Both the position numbers and the translations under genes were made by a program. The notes under the pieces were generated by a model that had not been told where the DNA came from, searched no databases, and worked only from the letters and a program-made list of their open reading frames with translations. A DNA stretch of 64,000 nt from Flavobacteriales bacterium. Lineage in GTDB: Bacteria; Bacteroidota; Bacteroidia; Flavobacteriales_F; PHOS-HE28. The DNA lies in the NCBI GenBank assembly GCA_016699575.1, contig CP064979.1:1364001-1428000 (forward strand), read 5' to 3'. Positions 17,097-26,300 of the stretch are shown here, piece by piece; position 1 is the stretch's first letter, and every line of letters begins with the position of its first letter.

Positions 17097-18083
17097 TCAG
17101 GCACTGGTGGAAGCATCCACCCGCAACATGGGCTTCAGATGTTCCATCATCTCATCCACCATGGCGCGGAGGTCGAACTGCGGTTTCCAACCCCAATCCG
17201 CGCGTGCGGCGCTGTCATCGATGCTGCGCGGCCAGCTGTCCGCAATGGCCTGGCGGTGGTCCGGGGCATAGCTCATCTTGAACCCTGGGATGTGCCGTGC
17301 GACTTCCTCCGCGATCTGCTTCGGGCTGAAGCTGAACCCGGCCAGGTTGTACCCGCTGCGGATCTTCACCTTTTCGGGCGGGGCTTCCATCAGGTCGATG
17401 GTGGCGCGGATGGCATCGGGCATGTACATCATCGGCAGGGTGGTTTCCGGCCCGAGGAAGCTGGTGTACGCACCGGTCTTGATGGCCTCGTGGAAGATGT
17501 GCACGGCATAGTCCGTGGTGCCCCCGCCGGGTGCGCTCTTCCAACCGATGAGGCCGGGATAGCGGATGCTGCGGACATCAACACCGTATCGCCTGTGGTA
17601 ATACGCGCACCACTGTTCACCGGCCTGCTTGCTGATGCCGTACACCGTGCTCGGCTCCGCAATGGTGTGCTGGGGCGTGGCGTCTTTGGGGGTGGTGGGC
17701 CCGAACACGGCGATGCTGCTGGGCCAATAGACCTTCTTGATCTTGCCTTCGCGCGCCAGTTCCAGCACAATGAACAGGCTCTCCATGTTGAGCTTCCATG
17801 CAAAGGCCGGGTCCTTCTCGGCCGTGGCGCTCAGCAGAGCGGCGAGCAGATAGACTTCCGTGATCCCGTGCTTGTCGATGACGCGCTCGATCCCGCGGCG
17901 GTCCATGGCATCCACCATGGCGAACGGGCCGGCCTGCTTGGCCCCGCCGTCGCGGGATGGGGACACTTGCGGCTCTTTGATGTCGCTGGCCACCACGTTG
18001 TCCGTGCCGAAACGGGCGCGCAGGCCCTCCACGAGTTCGGTACCGATCTGGCCGCTGGAGCCGATGACGAGGATCTTCTTCAT
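17097..18083 (-). CDS. tdh: L-threonine 3-dehydrogenase, SDR type
   Basis: 328 residues of the extended short-chain dehydrogenase family. GSSGQIG (8-14) binds NAD, SS at 122-123 and Y148xxxK152 (YGISK) form the catalytic set. GWKSAPGGGTTDYAVHIF and the substrate-domain pattern TLPMMYMPDA fit NAD-dependent threonine dehydrogenases, which oxidise L-threonine to 2-amino-3-oxobutanoate. A related UDP-sugar epimerase role is less likely. About ten extra residues (PQVSPSRDGGAKQAG) follow the second strand. A perfect TAGCTTTG -7 box lies upstream at 18103-18110. A second copy of this gene's 3' end lies at 14794-14985. Confidence 0.9.
   Translation of the reverse strand: MKKILVIGSSGQIGTELVEGLRARFGTDNVVASDIKEPQVSPSRDGGAKQAGPFAMVDAMDRRGIERVIDKHGITEVYLLAALLSATAEKDPAFAWKLNMESLFIVLELAREGKIKKVYWPSSIAVFGPTTPKDATPQHTIAEPSTVYGISKQAGEQWCAYYHRRYGVDVRSIRYPGLIGWKSAPGGGTTDYAVHIFHEAIKTGAYTSFLGPETTLPMMYMPDAIRATIDLMEAPPEKVKIRSGYNLAGFSFSPKQIAEEVARHIPGFKMSYAPDHRQAIADSWPRSIDDSAARADWGWKPQFDLRAMVDEMMEHLKPMLRVDASTSA
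17124..17315. repeat. 192-bp direct repeat, copy B (within tdh)
   Basis: The native copy inside the 3' end of tdh, matching 14794-14985 without gaps. The repeat begins about 27 nt inside the stop codon, so the two copies encode different last residues. Confidence 0.9.
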
Positions 18084-18102
18084 CGCTGGAAGTTGGTGCG
18101 GC

Positions 18103-18110
18103 CAAAGCTA
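18103..18110 (-). promoter_or_regulatory. -7 box of tdh
   Basis: TAGCTTTG on the minus strand, 19 nt upstream of the tdh ATG; an exact match to the Bacteroidota -7 consensus TAnnTTTG. It lies back to back with the trhO box at 18143-18150. Confidence 0.55.
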
Positions 18111-18142
18111 AACGGGGCCTCAGGCCAGCATCGGCCCTGCCC

Positions 18143-18150
18143 TACTTTCG
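18143..18150 (+). promoter_or_regulatory. candidate -7 box of trhO
   Basis: TACTTTCG ends only 6 nt before the trhO ATG (18157). The same octamer precedes starts at 52669, 57114 and 59886. The spacing implies a leaderless or nearly leaderless transcript. Confidence 0.5.
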
Positions 18151-18156
18151 CAGCGA

Positions 18157-19365
18157 ATGGACGGCCCGGACACCCATCACCTGCGCAACCTGCTGGCACC
18201 CGAACTGCTTCGGAAGCGGCTGGAGAGCGAGACCGCCCCGCGCACCACGCTGTCGTTCTACCGGTACGTGCGGCTCCGCGAAGTGGAGGCGCTCCGGCAC
18301 CACCTCTACATGGAATGGGAACGCCTGGGTGTGCTCGGCCGCATCTACTTGGCGCCCGAGGGGATCAACGCGCAAGTAAGCGTTCCCTCGCACCGGCTCC
18401 AGGACTTCCGCAAGGCCCTTGACGTGCGTCCGGAATTCGCCGGAGTCCCTTGGAAGATCGCTGTGGAAGATGACGGCAAGAGCTTCCTGAAGCTGGCCAT
18501 CAAGGTGAAGAAGAAGATCGTGGCGGACGGCCTGGCCGATGACGACTTCGACGTGACCAACGTGGGTGCCCATCTCGACGCCGCCACCTTCAACCGGAAG
18601 ATGGCCGAGGGCGCGGTGGTCATCGACATGCGCAACAACTACGAGTGCGCGATCGGCCACTTCGAGGGGGCGTACTTGCCCAAGGCGGACAATTTCCGTG
18701 GCGCGATCGATGAGGTGGTGGATATGCTCCGCTCAAGGGAACCGCAAGCATCGGATCAGGGCACCCGTACCGTCGACCCACCGGGTCGACACGCCGTCGA
18801 GCACGAGGTATTGCTTTACTGCACGGGCGGCATCCGCTGCGAAAAGGCCAGTGCCTACCTGAAACACCAGGGCTTCACCAGGGTGGGACAGTTGCACGGC
18901 GGCATCATCGACTATGCGCGGCAGATCAAAGCGCAGGGCCTGCCCAGCAAGTACAAAGGCCAGAACTTCGTGTTCGACGAGCGGCTGGCGGAGCGCATCA
19001 CGAATGAAGTGGTGGGCCGCTGCATGCAGTGCGGCCAACCGAGCGACCGCATCGCCAACTGCATGGAGGCCAGCTGCAACGTAATGCTGGTGCAGTGCGA
19101 GGCCTGCGCCACCAAGTACCACGATTGCTGCTCGCCCAGCTGCCGCGAGATACACGACCTGCCCCAAGCCGTGCAGCGTGAATGGCGCAAAGGGCGGGTG
19201 ACGCGCAGTACATGGCAGAAAGCCATTGGCGACGGCGTGGCGTGGCAAGCCCACATACAGCAAGAGGAAACACGGCTGTGCACCGAGGGTACACTTCATC
19301 CTGAATTGACGAAGCTCATATCGGAACACCTGTACGGGCGCGAATTTTCGCGTCCTCACCAATAG
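18157..19365 (+). CDS. trhO: tRNA uridine(34) hydroxylase, rhodanese-related
   Basis: 402 residues of the YceA/TrhO family, which makes 5-hydroxyuridine at the wobble base of tRNAs using oxygen. An N-terminal acylphosphatase-like domain (about 35-130, with LAPEGINAQVS) is followed by the rhodanese domain with active site CTGGIRCEK. A C-terminal Cys-rich region (CMQCGQ, CNVMLVQCEACATKYHDCCSPSC) probably binds zinc. Residues about 193-217 (SREPQ to HAVEHE) are extra relative to E. coli YceA as I recall it. They contain a DNA palindrome and sit just before the active-site strand. The gene is divergent from tdh. Confidence 0.93.
   Translation: MDGPDTHHLRNLLAPELLRKRLESETAPRTTLSFYRYVRLREVEALRHHLYMEWERLGVLGRIYLAPEGINAQVSVPSHRLQDFRKALDVRPEFAGVPWKIAVEDDGKSFLKLAIKVKKKIVADGLADDDFDVTNVGAHLDAATFNRKMAEGAVVIDMRNNYECAIGHFEGAYLPKADNFRGAIDEVVDMLRSREPQASDQGTRTVDPPGRHAVEHEVLLYCTGGIRCEKASAYLKHQGFTRVGQLHGGIIDYARQIKAQGLPSKYKGQNFVFDERLAERITNEVVGRCMQCGQPSDRIANCMEASCNVMLVQCEACATKYHDCCSPSCREIHDLPQAVQREWRKGRVTRSTWQKAIGDGVAWQAHIQQEETRLCTEGTLHPELTKLISEHLYGREFSRPHQ
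18772..18790. repeat. palindrome inside the trhO insertion
   Basis: Perfect 8-bp stem (GTCGACCC / GGGTCGAC) with a 3-nt loop inside the codons for the extra TrhO segment. A further CGTCGAG lies just after. The location in a length-variable loop suggests a small repeat element kept in frame. Confidence 0.45.
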
Positions 19366-19394
19366 CGCAACAGGCGGGACGCCTGTTGGACCCC

Positions 19395-20552
19395 ATGCCC
19401 ATCTACCACTCCCTCGGCAAGATCCCGCACAAGCGGCACACCGTGTTCAAGAACGGGAAGGACCGCTACTTCTACGAGCAGCTCTTCGGCACCATCGGCT
19501 TCGATGGCATGAGCACCCTGAGCTACCACGTGCACCGCCCCACCATGGTGAAGGAGCTGCGCAAGCCCAAGGACGTCACGCCGAAGATCGCCATCGAGAA
19601 GAACATGCGCTCGCTGCGGCTGCACGGCTTCAAGACCAAGCCCGAGAAGGACCACCTGGCCGCACGCAAGACCATGCTGGTGAACAGCGACTGCGCCATC
19701 GTGCTCGCCGCGCCGCAGGCCAAGAGCGTGGACTACTTCTACAAGAACGCCGACTGCGATGAGATGATCTTCGTGCACAAGGGCAGCGGCACCCTGCGCA
19801 CCTTCCTGGGCAACATCGACTTCAAGTACGGCGACTACCTGATGATCCCCCGCGGGATGATCTACACCATGGAGTTCACCGACAGCGACAACCGCCTGTT
19901 CATCGTGGAGAGCCACCGCCCCATGTACACACCCAAGCGCTACCGCAACTACTTCGGCCAGCTGCTGGAGCACTCGCCGTTCTGCGAGCGCGACATCCGT
20001 CGCCCGAAGAAACTGGAGACGCACGATGAGAAGGGCGACTTCGTGATCAAGGTGAAGAAGCAGAACATGCTGCACGAGCTGGTGTACGCCAGCCACCCCT
20101 TCGACGTGGTGGGCTGGGACGGCTACAACTACCCCTACGCCTTCAGCATCCACGACTTCGAGCCCATCACCGGCCGCGTCCACCAGCCGCCGCCCGTACA
20201 CCAGACCTTCGAGACCGACGCCTTCGTGGTGTGCAGCTTCTGCCCGCGCCTCTACGACTACCACCCGCAGGCCATCCCCGCGCCGTACAACCACAGCAAC
20301 ATCGACAGCGACGAGGTGCTGTACTACGTGGACGGCGACTTCATGAGCCGCAACGACATCGGCCCGGGCCACATCAGTTTGCACCCCGCCGGCATCCCGC
20401 ACGGTCCGCACCCCGGCGCCATGGAGCGCAGCATCGGCAAGAAAGTGACCGACGAGCTCGCCGTGATGGTGGACACCTTCAAGCCCCTGATGGTGACCGA
20501 GGAGTGCTTGAAGATCGATGACGGGAAGTACTGGAACAGCTGGGTGGAGTGA
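19395..20552 (+). CDS. hmgA: homogentisate 1,2-dioxygenase
   Basis: 385 residues from the ATG at 19395 (a TTG lies 9 nt upstream). It opens the aromatic ring of homogentisate to maleylacetoacetate in tyrosine and phenylalanine catabolism. Cupin-type iron ligands are visible in HSNIDSDEVLYYV (His near 299, Glu near 305) and HPAGIPHGPHPG (His near 335). The length is shorter than the roughly 430-450 residues of human or Pseudomonas enzymes, which is usual for the Bacteroidota branch. It works with hppD (21229-22374) downstream. A perfect hairpin follows at 20600-20673. Confidence 0.93.
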   Translation: MPIYHSLGKIPHKRHTVFKNGKDRYFYEQLFGTIGFDGMSTLSYHVHRPTMVKELRKPKDVTPKIAIEKNMRSLRLHGFKTKPEKDHLAARKTMLVNSDCAIVLAAPQAKSVDYFYKNADCDEMIFVHKGSGTLRTFLGNIDFKYGDYLMIPRGMIYTMEFTDSDNRLFIVESHRPMYTPKRYRNYFGQLLEHSPFCERDIRRPKKLETHDEKGDFVIKVKKQNMLHELVYASHPFDVVGWDGYNYPYAFSIHDFEPITGRVHQPPPVHQTFETDAFVVCSFCPRLYDYHPQAIPAPYNHSNIDSDEVLYYVDGDFMSRNDIGPGHISLHPAGIPHGPHPGAMERSIGKKVTDELAVMVDTFKPLMVTEECLKIDDGKYWNSWVE

Positions 20553-20599
20553 GTGTGGATGCGTTGGACGTGTCGGCTCGAAGACTCACCGTCGCGCTC

Positions 20600-20673
20600 T
20601 CCGCTCATACTCTAGACTTGCCCGCCTCGAAGATGGAGATCTTCGAGGCGGGCAAGTCTAGAGTATGAGCGGA
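20600..20673. repeat. perfect 35-bp inverted repeat (hairpin)
   Basis: Left arm 20600-20634, loop GGAG 20635-20638, right arm 20639-20673, with every base paired. It begins 47 nt after the hmgA stop. No T-tract follows the right arm, and a stem this long is unusual for an intrinsic terminator. It could be a small mobile palindrome, a template-switch product or a strong transcription block. Confidence 0.9.
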
Positions 20674-20778
20674 AAGCCCGACCCGAGGCATTTGCGAGGG
20701 ACACGCCCCAATGACCTTCCTCATCCACCGCCCCGCAAAATGTCCGAACTTTGAAGCACGGACCAAAACCAGCAACCC

Positions 20779-21189
20779 ATGAGGAACTTGCTCATTGCAC
20801 TTTCGACCTTGGTGGCCTTGGCCTCTTCTGCCCAAGACAAGACGGAGTTGTTCGTATCCATCCCTTGCCGTGTCCCGGCGGATCAGGTCACCTTCGTGTA
20901 CAACGCGGAAAACCAGGTCCTGAGCGGGTATCCGGTGCGGATCGCCACCATGAAGAAGACGACGACCCGCCGTTCGTTCAATGACCTCACCGAGCGGGAG
21001 CGCAACCGTCTTCAAAAACAGGCTCGCCGTGCACATGCCTGCGAGATCGTGGTCATCGACAGGTACCAGCGCCCTCCCGGCTCGACGGTCGTGACCGCGG
21101 AGATGGAGGCGCGCATGCAGCAGGAGATCCAATTCTACATGGTGCAGCGTAGACGGCCCTGTCCCGAATGCCCGACCGCAAGTAACTGA
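20779..21189 (+). CDS. hypothetical secreted protein between hmgA and hppD
   Basis: 136 residues with a signal peptide (MRNLLIALSTLVALASSAQ). The mature part is basic and holds four cysteines (IPCRV, HACEI, CPEC). It starts with a short beta-like segment (KTELFVSIPCRVPADQVTFV), then an Arg-rich helix (LTERERNRLQKQARR). No family recognised. It begins about 105 nt after the hairpin and ends 39 nt before hppD. A weak GAACTTTG box is at 20746-20753. Confidence 0.6.
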   Translation: MRNLLIALSTLVALASSAQDKTELFVSIPCRVPADQVTFVYNAENQVLSGYPVRIATMKKTTTRRSFNDLTERERNRLQKQARRAHACEIVVIDRYQRPPGSTVVTAEMEARMQQEIQFYMVQRRRPCPECPTASN

Positions 21190-21228
21190 ACAAGAACCCG
21201 ATCATCCGATCGACACATCGAACGACCA

Positions 21229-22374
21229 ATGGCAAGCGGACTGAAAGACGTCGACTACGGCCTGGAGAAGATCATGAAGGATGCCGAGGACTTCCTTCCC
21301 CTCTGGGGCACCGACTACGTGGAGCTCTACGTGGGCAATGCGAAGCAGAGCGCGCACTACTACAAGACCGCCTGGGGCTTCCAGAGCCTGGCCTATGCGG
21401 GCCTGGAGACCGGCGTGAAGGACCGCACGAGCTATGTGCTGGTGCAGGACAAGATCCGCTTGGTGCTCACCACGCCGATGACACCGGACAGCCCGATCAA
21501 CGAGCACCTGCGCAAGCATGGTGATGGCGTGAAGGTGATCGCCCTGTGGGTGCCCGATGCGCGCAAGGCCTGGGAGGAGACCACCAAACGCGGCGCGAAG
21601 AGCTTCATGGAGCCGGTGCGCGAGGAGGATGAGCACGGCTACGTGGTGAAGAGCGGCATCCACACCTACGGAGAAACGGTGCACATCTTCGTGGAGCGCA
21701 ACGAGTACAAAGGCCCCTTCATGCCCGGCTACAAGGCCTGGAAGAGCCACTACAATCCCACGCCTGTTGGCCTCAAGTTCATCGACCACATGGTGGGCAA
21801 CGTGGGCTGGGGCGAGATGAACACCTGGGTGGACTTCTACGCCCGCGTGATGGGCTTCGCGCAGTTGGTGAGCTTCGACGACAAGGACATCAGCACCGAG
21901 TACACCGCGCTGATGAGCAAGGTGATGAGCAACGGCAACGGCCGCATCAAGTTCCCGATCAACGAGCCGGCCGAAGGCAAGAAAAAGAGCCAGATCGAGG
22001 AGTACATCGACTTCTACCACGGCGCCGGTGTGCAGCACATCGCCGTGGCCACCAACAACATCATCGAGACGGTGAGCGCGCTGAAGGACCGCGGCGTGGA
22101 GTTCCTCTACGTGCCGCCCAGCTACTACGACACCGTGATGGACCGCGTGGGCGAGATCGACGAGGACCTGGCGGTGCTGAAGCAGCACGGCGTGCTGGTG
22201 GACCGGGACGACGAGGGCTACCTGCTGCGGCTCTTCACCAAGCCGGTGCTGGACCGTCCCACGATGTTCTTCGAGATCATCCAGCGCAAGGGCGCCAAGA
22301 GCTTCGGCAAGGGCAACTTCAAGGCGTTGTTCGAGGCGATCGAGCGGGAGCAGGAGAATAGAGGGACGCTGTAG
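21229..22374 (+). CDS. hppD: 4-hydroxyphenylpyruvate dioxygenase
   Basis: 381 residues with two VOC (glyoxalase-like) domains. It converts 4-hydroxyphenylpyruvate to homogentisate, the substrate of HmgA upstream. The iron triad is visible: His in IDHMVGN (near 187), His in GVQHIAV (near 270) and Glu in FFEIIQRKG (near 349). The C-terminal helix includes SFGKGNFKALFEAIE. The DNA for this last helix and the stop codon recurs at 29005-29086 and 29224-29300, placing the whole downstream segment between hppD 3' ends. Confidence 0.95.
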   Translation: MASGLKDVDYGLEKIMKDAEDFLPLWGTDYVELYVGNAKQSAHYYKTAWGFQSLAYAGLETGVKDRTSYVLVQDKIRLVLTTPMTPDSPINEHLRKHGDGVKVIALWVPDARKAWEETTKRGAKSFMEPVREEDEHGYVVKSGIHTYGETVHIFVERNEYKGPFMPGYKAWKSHYNPTPVGLKFIDHMVGNVGWGEMNTWVDFYARVMGFAQLVSFDDKDISTEYTALMSKVMSNGNGRIKFPINEPAEGKKKSQIEEYIDFYHGAGVQHIAVATNNIIETVSALKDRGVEFLYVPPSYYDTVMDRVGEIDEDLAVLKQHGVLVDRDDEGYLLRLFTKPVLDRPTMFFEIIQRKGAKSFGKGNFKALFEAIEREQENRGTL

Positions 22375-22422
22375 GTGACCCTGAGATCACACATGCGAGG
22401 GGCGTCCAGTGGGCGCCCTTCG

Positions 22423-23373
22423 TCATTTCATTAGCACGAAGCGTCCTGTTCCGAACTGCCCGCCTGAACCGCTGAGCGTATAGGTGAACACACCAGGCGG
22501 GATGGTACCGGTGGCATATTGAAGCCCTGGCACAAGCCTTTGCCTCAGGACCATTCTTCCATCCATCGCATGGATCGTCACATGCATTGGTGTGTCCGCG
22601 ATCAAGCTGAAACCGCCATCCGGTGCCACATGGAGGGCAGGCCTCATCCCGCTTGCTGCTTCAACTCCATCGTCAACACCCAATGCCCCTGGCAAGGGAC
22701 AATAATGCACAGACCAGAGCACGTCCACTTCGTTGCGTTTGTAGCACCATAAATGGGCGCCATCCCCGTAGTACTGCGGTAGCTCATGTGTGATGCCGGT
22801 CGTACTTCCCACGCCTTCAATGAAGTCGTGCAGGACCTCCCCCCATAGCGTCGTGGACAAACCCCACCGCCGATGGAAAACTCCATCGTTGAGTTGCACA
22901 CTGTCCAAAGAAACAATTATCGTAGGTGTGGGTGGCCAGCCGAGCAGACCGAAGTCAAAGTAGTCGTGGATGGTATCGCCGAGCTCCAGGTTGTAGTCGT
23001 ACAAAAGGCGGTCCGATTGGAGGACATGGTCGTACTGAAACACCAGGCTGGCAACCGTATCCTCGCGCAGACAGAGGTTGGTGATCGTGGTCGCGGGTAT
23101 CACGTAGTAGCCTGGTGGGCAGAAGGGAGGGCCATCGATATCCGCAATGGTCCGGTAACCGAACCGGGCATATGTCGCCCCGTTGATGACCGTATCGCCA
23201 TCAATGAACCAATTCCTTGCTGAGACCCAGCCACAGATTGTCGGAGATTCGTACACTGCAACGTCCCAGCTCGCTTCTGGACGCAGCAAAAGCTGATGAC
23301 CCTGGCCGATACTCAGCAGTGGTAATATGGCAGTGTATGCCAGCAAACTTATGTGCGTTGCTTCCATGGTCAT
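22423..23373 (-). CDS. secreted protein with T9SS type A-like C-terminal domain
   Basis: 316 residues from the ATG at 23373 (MTMEATHISLLAYTAILPLLSIGQ). That start overlaps, as ATGA, the stop of a sorting-domain remnant just upstream on the same strand, which decides the start. The middle (SWDVAVYESPTICGWVSARN, DGDTVINGATYARFGYR) resembles uncharacterised Bacteroidota T9SS cargo. The last 75 residues (HVAPDGGFSLI, VTIHAMDGRMVL, GVFTYTLSG) fit a type A domain. It is convergent with hppD and the first gene of the accessory segment. Confidence 0.78.
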   Translation of the reverse strand: MTMEATHISLLAYTAILPLLSIGQGHQLLLRPEASWDVAVYESPTICGWVSARNWFIDGDTVINGATYARFGYRTIADIDGPPFCPPGYYVIPATTITNLCLREDTVASLVFQYDHVLQSDRLLYDYNLELGDTIHDYFDFGLLGWPPTPTIIVSLDSVQLNDGVFHRRWGLSTTLWGEVLHDFIEGVGSTTGITHELPQYYGDGAHLWCYKRNEVDVLWSVHYCPLPGALGVDDGVEAASGMRPALHVAPDGGFSLIADTPMHVTIHAMDGRMVLRQRLVPGLQYATGTIPPGVFTYTLSGSGGQFGTGRFVLMK

Positions 23374-26300
23374 TCGATCACAAGTTTGCCTCCCGCAAGC
23401 CACCGGCTACCACTGCTTAAATGTACATGGTACAAGCCGGGGGAGACAGATGAAAGTGGAAACCAGAAATGGGAAACGCCCATAGGCACCGGCTGCTGCT
23501 CCACCAGCCTGCTGGCCCAAACGCCGGAAGCCTTCAACTACCAAGGCGTGGCCCGCGATGCCGGCGGTGATGCCTTGGCGAACACCACGATCGGGGTGCA
23601 ATTCCAGCTACACCAGGGCACGGCCGTGGGCACCGTGGTGTATTCCGAGACGCACAGCCCCACCACCAACGACCTGGGCCTCTTCTCGCTGGAAGTGGGC
23701 AATGGCACTCCGGGCACGGGCACCTTCGCGGCCATCGACTGGAGCGCCGGCCCCTACTTCCTGGAGGTGGGGATGGACCCTGCGGGCGGCAGCAGCTATA
23801 CCAGCGTAGGTACGCAGCAATTGCTCAGCGTACCCTATGCCTTGCACGCCAAGACCGCCGACATGGCCGATGATGGGGACTGGGTGCTGAGCGGCGATAC
23901 CGTGCATAGCAATGGCCGGCGGGTGGGTATCGGTACCAGCGCCCCCAGCCGAGACCTGGATGTGGAAGGCAGCTTCCAGTTGAAGGACGGCACCCAGGGC
24001 GACAAGAAGATCCTGACCAGCGATGCCGATGGGAACGCGAGCTGGCAGGAGTTGAGTGGTGAAAGCTTGCTCGGTGCAGGGAACGTCCCGCCAGCCATCA
24101 GTGACGACCTGTCCTGCTTCGGCATTGCCGGCAGCCTGGGAATAGGTACATGGCCAGGGTCCGTAGCGGTCGCCGGTGATCACGCCTATGTGGTGGACTT
24201 TGCTTCCGGTGGTCTGCAGGTGATCGATATCAGCAGCCCCGATAGCCCGGTGCTCAGTGGCAGCCTGGGGGTCGGTTCGCTCCCGGTATCCGTAGCTGTC
24301 TCCGGCAACTACGCCTATGTGGTGGGCCAAGGCGCCGGTGATCTGAAGGTGATCGATATCAGCAGTCCTGCCAGCCCGGTGCTCAGTGGCAGCCTCGGGG
24401 TCGGGCCGGCTCCAGCATGTGTAGCCGTCTCAGGCAACTACGCCTATGTGGTGGGCCAAGGAACCTCCGATCTGAAGGTGATCGATATCAGTAGCCCTTC
24501 CAGCCCGGTGCTGACTGGCAGCCTCGGAGTGGGATCGGACCCGATCTTCGTTGCCGTCTCTGGAAATTACGCCTACGTAGTGGACATTGGTTCCGATGAC
24601 CTGAAAGTGATCGACGTCAGCAGCCCGACTGATCCGGTGCTCACTGGCAGCCTCGGGATCGGAACGTTCCCAGTATCCGTATCGGTTTCCGGCAATTACG
24701 CCTATGTGATCGATTCTGGTACCGACGATCTGAAGGTGATCGACGTCAGCAGTCCTGCAAGCCCAGCTCTCATTGGGAGCATTGGCATAGGAACAGAACC
24801 ATTTTCCTTGGTCGTTTCCAGCAGCTATGCCTATGTGGTGGACCGTGATGCCGATGATCTGAAGGTGATCGACATCAGCAGCCCTACAAGCCCCGTGCTC
24901 AGTAGTAGCTTATTGATCGGACCGGACCCACGATCCGTGGCTGTCTTGGGTAACCATGCCTACGTGGTGGATCAGGGTTCCGACGACCTGAAGGTGATCG
25001 AACTGTCCTGCCCCAGCGCACAGCAACAATTGGCCTATGATCCGGTGACCGGTGCGTTCGTGGCGGTGGAAGGCTGGCAGGTGAGTGCGGATACCTTACA
25101 TAATGGTGCCAAGCGCGTGGGTATCGGCACGGCTTCTCCGGACACCACGCTGCATGTGGCGGGTAAACTGAAGTATCAGGACGGTTCCCAGGCCGACAAG
25201 AGGATCCTGACCAGCGATGCCGATGGGAACGCGAGCTGGCAGGAGTTGAGCGCGGCGGGCTTGCTCGGTGCAGGGAACGTCCCAGCTGCCTTCAGTGACG
25301 ACCTGTCCTGCCTGGGCATTGCTGGCAGCGTGGGGGTCGGACCGGTTCCGACTTCCATGACCGTTTCCGGTAGCTATGCCTATGTGGTGGACATTACTAC
25401 CGACGATCTTAAGGTCATAGACATCAGCAACCCTGCTAGTCCGGCGCTCAGTGGCAGCCTTGGGATAGGATCGAACCCAAGATCCATAGCGGTCTCTGGT
25501 AATTATGTGTATATAGTGGATATTGTTTCCCATGATCTCAAGGTGATCGACATAAGTAACCCAGCAAGTCCGGTGCTCAGTGGCAGCCTGGTGGTCGGAA
25601 CGTCCCCAAGATCCGTGACCGTCTCAGGTAACTACGCCTATATCGTGGACTATTCTTCCGATGATCTGAAAGTGATCGACATCAGTAACCCTGTGAGTCC
25701 GGTCCTCAGTGGCAGTGTGGGGATCGGGCCGAACCCAATATCCGTGACCATCTCTGGTGGCTACGCTTATGTCGTGGACGATTCTTCCTTCGATCTGAAG
25801 GTGATCGATATCAGCAGCCCTGCCAGCCCGGTACTAAGTGGCAGCCTCGGGATCGGAATGAGCCCAGTCTCCGTGGCTGTCTCTGGCAATTATGCCTACG
25901 TGGTGGATACTGATGCAAACGACCTTAAGGTGATCGACATCAGCACTCCTACAAACCCTGTGCTCAGTGGCAGCCTCGCAATGGGGACACTACCAAATTC
26001 CGTAGCTATATCTGGCAGTTATGCCTACGTGGTGGATCGCATTCAGAATGACTTGAAGGTGATTGACATCAGTAGCCCGGCAAGCCCTGCACTCGCTGGT
26101 AGCTTGGTGACTGGATCGAGCCCCGCTTTCGTAGCCGTCTCAGGTAACCACGCCTATGTGGTGGCCAATGGTTCCGACGACCTGATGGTGATCGAGCTCT
26201 TCTGCCCGACCGCCCAACAACAGCTTACATACGACCCCAGCACCGGTGCGTTCGTGGCGGTGGAAGGTTGGCAGTTGAACGCGGACACCCTCTACACCTT

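Noticed and set aside
22396..22422. terminator between hppD and the convergent gene
   Set aside because: The dyad AGGG...CCCT has only four good pairs; too weak to list as a feature.
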